Position numbers and translations under genes: made by a program. A stretch of 64,000 nucleotides of DNA from Cryptomeria japonica (Eukaryota; Streptophyta; Pinopsida; Cupressales; Cupressaceae): positions 63,484,614 through 63,548,613 of the forward strand of contig NC_081408.1 in NCBI RefSeq assembly GCF_030272615.1, given 5' to 3'. A model generated the notes under the pieces. It did not search any database and had not been told where the DNA came from. It was given only the letters and a program-made list of their open reading frames with translations. Below are positions 32,457-43,078 of this stretch, one piece after another; positions within the stretch are counted from its first letter, which is position 1; each line of letters starts with the position of its first letter.

Positions 32457-35400
32457 TGTTGTTCACCAAAATTGATAACCCAAGAACACCTGCAAATATA
32501 TCTATGAGATAGCCAATCTCAATCAATGAAACACTTCAGGGCTTGGACAACATAACATAGGATCCTAATGATCCTCTTGCACTTTAGGTTCTGCTAAACC
32601 TAGGTGGGGACACCCTTTTTTATGCTTCAAATTACACCCATTACACACCTATGAAAACATCAATAAAGCAAATAGATCTCATAAACAGTTCAAAAACAAG
32701 GAGGGTATTGTAGATAGGCTAAATCTACATTGACAACTAAACAATGTTTGAATCATGAGATGGAAGGACACTACCATAGAACAGAAAACAAAAGATATTC
32801 CGATTTGATTTTAAATTTCTTGTGCAAATAACTTCTAATTTTAACAGATTAGTGCATTCATCTGGGCATAGAGTCAACACAAATGGCCACAAATGGAATC
32901 CAAGCTGCAGATCAAATTCACTGAAAATATATCCCTGTATTAATGCCTGGAATTAATACATTCTGAACATCAAATCAAAAGATCATACAAATCCAAACAT
33001 TAATTCAAAATTCCCAATTTATGCTCATTGAATTTAAATCCTTTATGTAAAGGATGCCTAAGAATGGGAAAAACACTCTCCCTTGGAGAAGATAAATTCA
33101 AAATCCCTTGAAAACTAAAATTATTGAAATTGAAAAAATGCCTGAAGACAATCCAATGGAAATGTATATATACCTTGCATATATATGGCTTCCAACTAAG
33201 AATTTGTAGCTAAACGTATCTATTCCATGACAGAAAGAAAGAGAACATCAACAATTACAACTCATAAAAATAAAAAGCACCAGACTGGATCCCCTCTTGG
33301 AAATCTCCCTTAGAGAATTTCTCCAAAATTGGAACCCCTACAATTGAGAAGAATTGGGAATAAGAAGGAACGTGAAAAATATCAAAATCCATCAGAACAT
33401 GCCATGTGTCCCCTTTCTCCAGCTAAAATTCACTATCTTCTTCTTTTGCATGGAAACTGCTTCAAAAATATCCCACATTTGTTGAAACTAACTCCATAAC
33501 TGAATTCCTCATCTCGAGAACTTTCTGGCAATATATAATACTTCTACATTTGGCCAAAAATTAAACCTTGGGCAAATTAATCCTGAACAACAAGCCATCA
33601 TTTAAATGTTTTGAATTTTCTCTATAGTTTCAACTATATTATTTAATTTTAATTTTTCACTCTTTTTTAGCCTGATGCCCTACCACGTGGCAACCTTTGA
33701 TTGGTTGATTGGATCCACTGGGCACCACTGGCATGACACCTCATATTTTGCCACTTGTCGACCACATCACCGCCATTGGGCTGCTTGCTTGTCGGCCACC
33801 TTAGCGCCACCTCTATGCCACGTCATCACCACCTAGGTGCCATTGGGACGGGACCCGCCTGCTGGACCTTTGACTAGACCTGCCACCTATGCGCCACCTG
33901 GCTTTTGCCATTTCGTAATGGGTAAGTTTCATGCATCTTCAAGCTCCAAAATCACACGGACTATCGGATCATCTCGAACTTGCACAATCTTTAACTTGCT
34001 GCATTTTCACCAACTCGCTTTTGCCATTTTGCAACCTTTAACCTTCATGCATCTTGCCTTCACGAAGCCACGCCGACTGTCGATCCTTTCCAAACTTGCT
34101 TGCTGGTTAAGTTGGCCTTTCTCTACAAAATTTTACCCCCCTCCCTCGGGATCTGTGCCTACGTGGGGTCTACCTAGTCACCAATCAGTTCTCCAACTTG
34201 GTCTCATTGGGATCCATGCCCACGTGTGTGGGGTCCACTTGGGTACCCATCAAGCATCATCTGTTAAAAGCCTTGATGGCTTTGACATATTAGATGTGTG
34301 GAGATTTGTATTTAAATATCTAAAAGTTCCCCTCCACAGTCAATGTGGGACTAAAGCTTATGCCTGGCACTGTGATTTTGAAGGTTTCCTGAGACATCCC
34401 AAATGCATTGCTTGGGGGTTTCACATGCTCACTTCACTAACCACGTAGGATATTGCCTTGGATTGGAGACTTTCATAGCCCACGAAATCTGCCCCATTCT
34501 ACTTGCTATTGGTGTTCTATGCTATGTTTTTTTTAAAAATAACTTTCTGCCTTCTATAAACTCCAACACCCAACCACCAGGGAGGAGAAAAGAGGATGTT
34601 GGCACTACCATTGTATTTGTTGATTTCCATTTTAATATGCCGCTGCCCCTTTAACCCCGATTTGAGGCTTGATGTTTCATTTTCTGCTCTTAAGAGAGGG
34701 GAAAATGGCTTTGACTGCTAATATATTTCCTTGGAAATTTCTGAGTGTTCAATAACCATTGCACAGGAGGGTTTATGCTGCTTGTAAATGCCATTTGCAT
34801 TTATTTGAAAGTTATTTGCTACTGCTAAACATTGCCCTCTCCATACTTCAATGCTACCCTCTTCATCATCCACACAAAGCTTGAAACTCTGCACATAGCA
34901 TTTGTTGAAGCTCTCTCAGTCTATTCACCATGTTACAATAGAGAGGACTGGCAAAGGTTATGGAATTTAAACATTACATCTACCAAGTGCATTTGTTTGT
35001 TTGGGACATTTCCTTCTTCAATCTCCGCATGAAGCATTGGAGTTTGAGGAAAAATGTCAGGGGAGGAGCTACTATTGTTGCTGAAAGTTTCGTTCAATGT
35101 CCCCTCCAACATAGCACATTAAGGGAAGATGCTTGCCAATGCACATTCGCGAGTTCATTTCCTCTTTTAAACGCTACACCTGTCGCCAAAACACTTTTGA
35201 CTGAATGTTTCAAAAGGCCTTCTCAAAAAACATTCCATTTACTTTGCACTTACATGCCAATTGCATTATAAGATATACTTGGCTTAATAAAACCGAACAT
35301 TCTTGCCTCCAACTACAAATAGCTTACACATTAGCATGAATTTAAGACCATTTTGCCATAAAATTTAATGCACCGACATTTATCCAGGTCAGGCCCCAAA

Positions 35401-36579
35401 GTGGGTCCGGCTAAAAAAAAAATTCATTTTCATGCAATTGACCTCTGAAATACCTCAGGAACCTCGAACATACCTCTGGAATCGATCAACACCATTTTTG
35501 GATCATAAAATTGAATTTTACAACTTTCAGGCACTTACGCCACATTTTCGCATTTAATCGCACAGACGTATTTTTCAAGTCAGTCAAAACACCTTTCTGG
35601 ACCTCACCATCTGACAGGCATGTACTCTGATATACAAGGATGAAATTTGCCAAGCGGTTTCTCAAAATGAGTCCCGAGCGAAGAGATATTAATTGGCGAA
35701 AATGACAAACTGGCTCTATCGACACAGTGGACCTGATGAAGTCAATGTTCTGGCAACACATGATGCCTTTCTCAAAAATATCAAACGACCTCCATAGGCC
35801 CTCAAATTTGAAACATAGGTACCTTGAAGTACATATTAAAACTTGGAAATATCAGTTTGATCCCAAGACTGACAGGAGGTAAATGGTGCGCTCACAAAAA
35901 TGTCTACATTAACTGATAGAGCACTAAAAGTACAGATCACTGAAAACGATGACTCAATGAACCCTTTTGAAAACCGATCAAACGGATTGGCAAAGGCTTG
36001 CAATTTGAAACATAGCTCATCATTTATACCAACATTAGTTTAGAAAAAACATTATATCATAACACTTACTGAGGCAACTTTTACACTTATGCGAAACAGG
36101 ACACCGACTAGGCGTTGAAACAGGGACTTGTCAAAACATTCAAACTGCAAACAGTTCGAGCTTGGTAAATTGAGCAAATGGATTCATGAAGACTTGAAAT
36201 TTTGCAAGATGACTCACATTTATGCATAGAATCCAATCCATTTTTAAATTCATCATGACAATGAACAGGGAAAAACATGTAATCGCTCAAAATAGGCTAC
36301 TTAGTAAAATATGCATTTGTGCCTAAAATGCACTTTCAGCTTACCCCTCGAAATGGGTACCTAGTACACTTATCCAAACTGAATTCTGAAAGTTTCACAT
36401 CACTAAATAGGCCAAATGAAAGGTGTACAACAAGTTTCCCAAGCCTTACCCTTTGAAAATCAACTGACTCCACTTTACCCTCTTTCTAACTAGGCCATTC
36501 AAACTGACTCATTTGGAAATGCAAAGCAAAAATTTGAATTGGGCCTCAAAACTTGACTCAATTTTAATGAGTCCCAATA
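32457..36579 (-). repeat. 3' LTR of C
   Basis: Aligns with 38946-43073. Its end at 36579 reads CCAATA where the other LTR has CCAACA. It contains a CCAC/GCCACC-rich tract at about 33670-34250. Open frames such as 33837-34448 recur only partly in the other LTR and are not called genes. Confidence 0.92.
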
Positions 36580-36581
36580 GT

Positions 36582-36601
36582 GGCTCTGACTGGGGATGGT
36601 T
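36582..36601 (-). other. Pre-3'-LTR motif of C, shared with OUT
   Basis: The + strand GGCTCTGACTGGGGATGGTT is the complement of the motif at 31746-31765 of OUT, and similarity extends a further 10 or so bases. Both lie directly before a 3' LTR. Confidence 0.7.
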
Positions 36602-36920
36602 GATTGCAAGATCAACACACGAATCTAGAATCTATGGTTAAGCAAACCACCCAAAAATGTATCATTCTTCTCTTAACAAAAGCAAAGGCCTTCCTTATTC
36701 TACCCAAATAGCAAGGCACCTTATTGAAAACCACACAACTAAAAGCAAAGCGACTATACAAAAGATACAACTTATAAATGGCCTCGGGCCATCAAAACTG
36801 AAATCAATTCTTACCTCTGTCAAACACATGATTTTCATTTCCACAAATTGGAGGTAAGCTGAAAGTTTTATTATTATCTGCCTGATAAAAAACAATTCCA
36901 CTTCTAATCAGCTGATCACA

Positions 36921-38003
36921 TTAAACATAATCATCAACATGTTCATAATCAATCAATCTTTGGAAACCAAACGAATGTTGAAAGGGTTGATCAGTAAGTG
37001 ACATAAGAGTGCCATACTCTTTACCACTCTTTACCAGCTGAAATAAAAAGTGGCCTAACTCATTCTGAAAGTTGAAAACATCAGGCACATCTCTATTGCT
37101 AGTTTGCTCAAATGATGAACACTCTTCCACAATAATGGCTTGCAAACTAGAGAGGAAAAGTTCCTCATAATATGATTGCACTTCAACTTGTTGATCACAA
37201 AAACTATCAGCATTTTGCACAGATGAAAATACATGATTTTTACTTGCCAATGGTCCATTTCCTCCTTGCAAATCTGAGAAAAACACCACAGATCTGTCAT
37301 GTCTTTTAAAAGGTAGATCCACATAATTCATATCAAAGCTAGAGTTCATATCGACATATGAATCTACATCGACATACCTATCAACCATATATGCATTATC
37401 ATTTTGTCTATCAAACATAGGAAGAGAATCAACATCATATGTATCATTTTTCAAACCCTCTGAAACATCATCAGTATCAAAACATATACTGAATGGGTAT
37501 GAAATATTGGGCACATTTTTTAATCCATATCTCTGAAAATCAATAGCTAAGAGTTTTGAAATTTGTTCACTACTTAGTGAACCTCCTTCTTCATTTTCAT
37601 TTTCCTTGGCTTCATCCTTTGAGGTGTAAACATTGTCCCAATCTGATAAGGGTATTGGATCTGTAGTGCTCATGTCTCTATGCACATTTATTTCATCATC
37701 ACAACAACTTGCATCTGCATCATATCCTTTATCACACTGCTCATAATGTGTTGCTAGATGTTGCAACATAGTTTCACAACTTTGTTTGCCAACATTTTGT
37801 GGATTGAAATCAACAACAAGGTGATCTACATCATTGGCATCTGAAACCTCAATGGGCTCATGATTAGTTGAACAATCACTGTTCTCACAAATTTCTTCTT
37901 GCTCTGAATACACATCTAAACTATCATATTGAGAATAATCATATTCAACATCATAGGAGGTACATCCACTTAGGGGCTCATCTCCTTCATTATTTTTAAT
38001 CAT
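36921..38003 (-). CDS. C ORF2: acidic protein of unknown function
   Basis: First ATG at 38003 (MIKNNEGDEPLSG), giving about 360 codons to the stop at 36921-36923. An open stretch without ATG extends upstream to 38033. The protein is rich in Asp, Glu and Ser, with Tyr/Asp-rich segments (DYDYSQYDSLDVYSEQEE) and several Cys without zinc-knuckle spacing. A hydrophobic patch lies near the middle (YPFSICF). It has no transmembrane segment, signal peptide, or recognisable Gag, protease, RT or integrase motif. It overlaps the end of ORF1 by eight bases (ATGATTAA), so it could be reached by reinitiation, or the two ORFs may be one protein broken by a one-base change. It is notable for lacking stops in a region where most sequence is decayed. 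Confidence 0.6.
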   Translation of the reverse strand: MIKNNEGDEPLSGCTSYDVEYDYSQYDSLDVYSEQEEICENSDCSTNHEPIEVSDANDVDHLVVDFNPQNVGKQSCETMLQHLATHYEQCDKGYDADASCCDDEINVHRDMSTTDPIPLSDWDNVYTSKDEAKENENEEGGSLSSEQISKLLAIDFQRYGLKNVPNISYPFSICFDTDDVSEGLKNDTYDVDSLPMFDRQNDNAYMVDRYVDVDSYVDMNSSFDMNYVDLPFKRHDRSVVFFSDLQGGNGPLASKNHVFSSVQNADSFCDQQVEVQSYYEELFLSSLQAIIVEECSSFEQTSNRDVPDVFNFQNELGHFLFQLVKSGKEYGTLMSLTDQPFQHSFGFQRLIDYEHVDDYV

Positions 38004-38397
38004 GTGTATATTTTTCAGATTGAATTCTTTCAATCATATCTATCCAATCTTTAATACATTCAACACATTCTTCTCCAAAGGTAGTAGACCAATTAACTGA
38101 GTTAGGCTCATAAAGCTCTAAGAATAACTCAATCAAAGCAGACTCATGGGGTCTAGCATTAGCTGAAAGCTCATTTGATGCAACTAAAAATCTTCCATAG
38201 AAAACATATGATGATTCTTCTTTTTTTCTTGTCCCTACTTTCCTTTTTAACAACCAGACAAATCTCTCTTGGATCGTTTGAAGACATATTATAATTTCTC
38301 TATTGATCTCTTTTAGATTTGACAAAGGATTCTCAGATCTAGGAACTACATTTGGATCCATCAGTTTTATAGCATTCACTGAACCATTATCATGCAT
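37996..38397 (-). CDS. C ORF1: 133-residue protein of unknown function
   Basis: Starts MHDNGSVNAIKLMDP at 38397, about 550 bases after the PBS. It has a helical, partly basic middle (ERFVWLLKRKVGTRKKEES), then YVFYGRFLVASNELS, ARPHESALIELFLELY and CIKDWIDMIERIQ. It ends at the TAA 37996-37998, inside the start of ORF2. No known retrotransposon domain is recognised. If the frame break is recent, ORF1 and ORF2 would make one protein of about 490 residues. A comparison with the ORF1 of Ogre-type elements, whose function is also unknown, is the obvious test. Confidence 0.6.
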   Translation of the reverse strand: MHDNGSVNAIKLMDPNVVPRSENPLSNLKEINREIIICLQTIQERFVWLLKRKVGTRKKEESSYVFYGRFLVASNELSANARPHESALIELFLELYEPNSVNWSTTFGEECVECIKDWIDMIERIQSEKYTHD

Positions 38398-38922
38398 CTT
38401 AGTGTTTTATAAATTCTTTTAAAACGTTGTAGTCATTAACTTCAGAACTACATACTTCTTTGATCATTTAATTGAAATCTATTTCAAAAACATGAAGTAT
38501 GCATACTATAAATTTCTTTTCCTTTTAACGGTGATTTTTTCACCTCACGAGGAACACGAATTGTCTCATTAATACTTTGAGGAATACCTGGAGTAAATTT
38601 GTTGTTGTTGTTCACTTCACTTCTGATTGGAAATTTGAAGAACTCCTCCAAATCTCAGGTTCGTTCTTACAGATTCACCACCTCCCTGAAGAGGAATAAA
38701 ACTTAACCACTGATCTTCACTCTGAACACTTTCAGATTGCTGGGTCTCACCACACAGCAGAGTCACACAATATTTTTGAATTTCTTAACAACAAAAATTT
38801 CCAGGGTATACACTTTCAAATCTAAAAATAACGTTCAAATTTGTAAACTTCTAAGACTCTTTCCCAAATGAATTTTGGCTAGACTCATGGGATTCGATTC
38901 AACATGAATTATTACAACACAT
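38398..38922 (-). other. 5' leader of C
   Basis: About 525 bases between PBS and ORF1, A/T-rich on the + strand with no convincing ORF. Confidence 0.6.
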
Positions 38923-38940
38923 TCCCCAGTAGAGTCGCCA
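38923..38940 (-). other. Primer-binding site of C (Arg-tRNA type)
   Basis: On the coding strand TGGCGACTCTACTGGGGA, five A residues after the LTR end AACAACA. It differs from the OUT PBS at two of 18 positions. Confidence 0.85.
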
Positions 38941-38945
38941 TTTTT

Positions 38946-41900
38946 TGTTGTTCACCAAAATTGATAACCCAAGAACACCTGCAAATATATCTATGAGATA
39001 GCCAATCTCAATCGATGAAACACTTCAGGGCTTGGACAACATAACATAGGATCCTAATGATCCTCTTGCACTTTAGGTTCTGCTAGACCTAGGTGGGGAC
39101 ACCCTTTTTTATGCTTCAAATTACACCCATTACACACCTATGAAAACATCAGTAAAGCAGATAGATCTCATAAATAGTTCAAAAACAAGGAGGGTATTGT
39201 AGATAGGCTAAATCTACATTGACAACTCAACAATGTTTGAATCATGAGATGGAAGGACACTACCATAGAACAGAAAACAAAAGATATTCCGATTTGATTT
39301 TAAATTTCTTGTGCAAATAACTTCTAATTGTAATAGATTAGTGCCTTCATCTAGGCATAGAGTTAACACAAAAGGCCACAAACGGAATCCAAGCTGTAGA
39401 TCAAATTCACTGAAAAATATATCCCTGTATTAATGCCTGGCATTAATACATTTTGAACTTCAAATCAAAAGATCATACCAATCCAAACATTAATTCAAAA
39501 TTCCCAATTTATGCTCATTGAATTTAAATCCTTTATGTAAAGGATGCCTAAGAACAGGAAAAACACTCTCCCTTGGAGAAGATAAATTCAAAATCCCTTG
39601 AAAACTGAAATTATTGAAATTGAAAAAATGCCTGAAGACAATCCAATGGAAATGTATATATGCCTTGCATATATATGGCCTGCAATTAAGAATTTGTAGC
39701 TAAACGTATCTATTCCATGATAGAGAGAAAGAGAACATCAACAATTACAACTCATAAAAATAAAATGCACCAGACTAGAACCCCTCTTGGAAATCTCCCT
39801 TAGAGAATTTCTCCAAAATTGGAACCCCTACAATTGAGAAGAATTGGGAATAAGAAGGAGACGAAAAAATATCAGAATCCATCAGAACATGCCATGTATC
39901 CCCTTTCTCCAACTGAAATTCATTATCTTCTTCTTTCCTGTGGAAACTGCTCCTAAAATATCCCACATTTTTTGAAACTAACTCCACAACTGAATTCCTC
40001 ATCTCGAGAGCTTTCTGACAATATATAATACTTCTACATTTGGCCAAAAATTAAACCCTGGGCGAATTAATCTTGAACAACAAGCCATCATATAAATTTT
40101 TTGAATTTTCTCTATAGTTTCAACTATATTATTTAATTTTAATTTTTCACTCTTTTTTGGCCTGACGCCCTGCCAGGTGGCGACCTTTGATTGGTCGATT
40201 GGATCCACCGGGTGCCACCTGGCATGACACCTCATCTTTTGCCACTTGTTGGCCACGTCACCGCCATTGGGCTACTTGCTTGTCAGCCACCTCAGTGCCA
40301 CCTCTGCGCCACATCACCACCACCTAGGTGCCATTGGAATGGGACTCGGCTGTTGGACCTCTGACTGGACCTGCCACCTATGCACCACTTGGCTTTTGCC
40401 ATTTTGCAATGGGTAAGTTTCATGTATCTTCAAGCTTCGAAATCCCGCAGACTGTCGGATCATCTTGGACTTGCAGGATCTTTAACTTGCTGCATTTTCA
40501 CCAACTCTCTTTCGCCATTTCGCAGCCTTTAACCTTTGTGCATCTCACCTTCGTGAAGCCACGCTGACCGTCAATCCTTTCCAAACCTGCTCGCTAGTTA
40601 AGTTGGCCTTTCTCTGAAAAATTTTGTCCGACTGCCTCGGGATCCATGCCTACGTGGGGTCCACCTGGTCACCACTTGATTCTCCAACTTGGTCGCATTG
40701 GGATCCATGCCCACGCGTGTGGGGTCCACTTGGGCACCCATCAGGCACCATCCATCAAAAGCCTTGATGGCTTTGACATATTAGATGTGTGGAGATTTGT
40801 ATTTAAATATCAAAAAGTTCCCCTCCACAGTCAATGTGGGACTAAAACTTATGCCTGGGACTGCGATTTTGAAGGTTTCCTGAGACTTGCCAAATGCATT
40901 GCTTGGGGGTTTCACATGCTCACTTCACTAACTACACAGGAGATTGCCTTGGATTAGAGACTTTCATAGCCCATGAAATCTGCCCCATTCTACTTGCTAT
41001 TGGTGTTCTATGCTATGTTTTTAATAAAAAAAACTTTCTGCCTTCTATAAACTCCAACGCCCAACCACTAGGGAGGAGAAAAGAGGATACTGGCACTACC
41101 ATTGTATTTGTTGATTTCCATTTTAATATGCTACTGCCCCTTTAACCTTGACGTGAGGCTTGATGTTTCATTTTCTCCTCTTAAGAGAGGGGAAAATGGC
41201 TTTGACTGCCAATATATTTGCTGGGAAATTTCTGAGTGTTCAATAACCATTGCACAGGAGGGTTTATGCTGCTTGTAAATGCCATTTGCATTTATTTGAA
41301 AGTTATTTGTTGTTGCTAAACATTGCCCTCTCCATACTTCAATGCTACCCTCTTCATCATCCACACAAAGCTTGAAACTCTACACATAGCATTTATTGAA
41401 TCTCTCTCAGTCTATTCACCATGTTACAGCAGAGAGGACTGGCAAAGGTTATGGAAGTTAAACATTACATCTACCAAGTGCATTTGTTTGTTTGGGACAT
41501 TTCCTTCTTCAATCTCCATGTGAAGCATTGGAGTCTGAGGAAAAACATGGGGGGAGGAGCTACTGTTGTTGTTGAAAGTTTCCTTCATATGTCCCCTCCA
41601 ACATAGCACATAAAGGGAGGATGCTTGCCAATGCACATTTGCTGGGAGTTCATTTCCTCTTTTAAATGCTACACCAATCGCCAAAACACATTTGACTGAA
41701 TGTTTCAAAAGGCCTTCTGAAAACACATTCCATTTACTTTGCACTTACATGCCAATTGCATTATAATATATACTTGGCTTAATAAAACCGAACATTCTTT
41801 CCTCCAACTACAAATAGCTTACACATTAGCATGAATTTAAGACCATTTCGCCATAAAATTTAACGCACAAGCATTTATCCAGGTCAGGCCCCAAAGTGGG

Positions 41901-43073
41901 TCTGGCTAAAAAAAAAAATTGTTTTCATGCATCTGAACTTTGAAATACCTCAAGAACCTCAAACATACCTCTGGAATCAATCGGCACCATTTTCGAATCA
42001 TAAAATTGAATTTTACAACTTTCAGGCACTTACGCCACATTTTTGCATTTAATCGCGCAGACGTATTTTTCAAGTCAGTCAAAACACCTTTCTAGATCTT
42101 GCCATCTGACAAGTGTGTACTTTGATATACAAGGATGAACTTTACCAAGTGGTTTCTCAAAATGAAACCTGAGCAAAGAGATATTAATTGGCGAAAATGA
42201 CAAACTGGCTCTGTCGACACTGTGGACTTGATGAAGTCAATGTTATGGAAACACATGATGCCTTTCTCAAAAATATCAAATGACCTCCGTAGGCCCTCAA
42301 ATTTGAAACATAGGTACCTTGAAGTACATATTAAAACTTGGAAATCTTAGTTTGATCACAAGACTGACAGGATGCAAATGGTGCACTCACAAAAATGGCT
42401 ACATTAACTGATACAGCACTGAAAGTACGGATCACTGAAAATGATGACTCTATGAACCCTTTTGAAAACCAATCAAACGGATTGGAAGAGGCTTGAAATT
42501 TGAAACATAGCTCATTATTTATACCAACATTAGCCTAGAAAAAACATTATATCATAACACTTACTGAGGCAAATTTTACACTTATGCGAAACAGGGCACC
42601 GACTAGGTGCTAAAACAGGGACTTGTCAAAACATTCAAACTGCAAACAGTTCGAGCTTGGTAAACTGAGAAAATGGATTCATGAAGACTTGAAATTTTGC
42701 AAGCTGACTCACATTTATGCATAAAATCCAATCCATTTTGAAATTCATCATGACAATCAACAGGGAAAAAGATGTAATCGCTCAAAGTAGGCTACTTAGT
42801 AAAATATGCATTTGTGCCTAAAAGGCACTTTTAGCTTACCCCTCGAAATGGGTACCTAGTACACTTATCCAAACTGAATTCTGAAAGTGTACATTACTAA
42901 ATAGGCCAAATGAAAGGTGTACAACAAGTTTCCCAAGCCTTACCCTTTGAAAATCAGCTGGCTCCACTTTACCCTCTTTCTAACTAGGCCATTCAAACTG
43001 ACTCTTTTGGAAATGCAAAGCAAAAATTTGAATTGGGCCTCAAAACTTGACTCAATTTTAATGAGTCCCAACA
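38946..43073 (-). repeat. 5' LTR of C
   Basis: 4128 bp from TGTTGTTCACC to CCCAACA on the + strand, followed by TSD GGCCA. Pairs with 32457-36579. No gene is called. Confidence 0.93.
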
Positions 43074-43078
43074 GGCCA

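Larger units (their letters stand above)
32457..43073 (-). mobile_element. C: giant-LTR non-autonomous retrotransposon (LARD-like) with two novel ORFs
   Basis: 10617 bp with TSD GGCCA (32452-32456 and 43074-43078). LTRs are 32457-36579 and 38946-43073, about 4.1 kb each, and a short internal region of 2366 bp separates them. The PBS at 38923-38940 on the minus strand sets the orientation. No gag, protease, RT or integrase motifs are present. Only two overlapping ORFs (37996-38397 and 36921-38003) occupy the internal region. LTR divergence is a few percent by eye, higher in CpG-rich parts. Confidence 0.93.

Noticed and set aside
33837-40957. Long + strand frames in the C LTRs (33837-34448 and 40328-40957) as a gene
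   Set aside because: They lie in the CCAC-rich part of both LTRs and are cut differently in the two copies. They resemble no protein and run against the element's coding strand.
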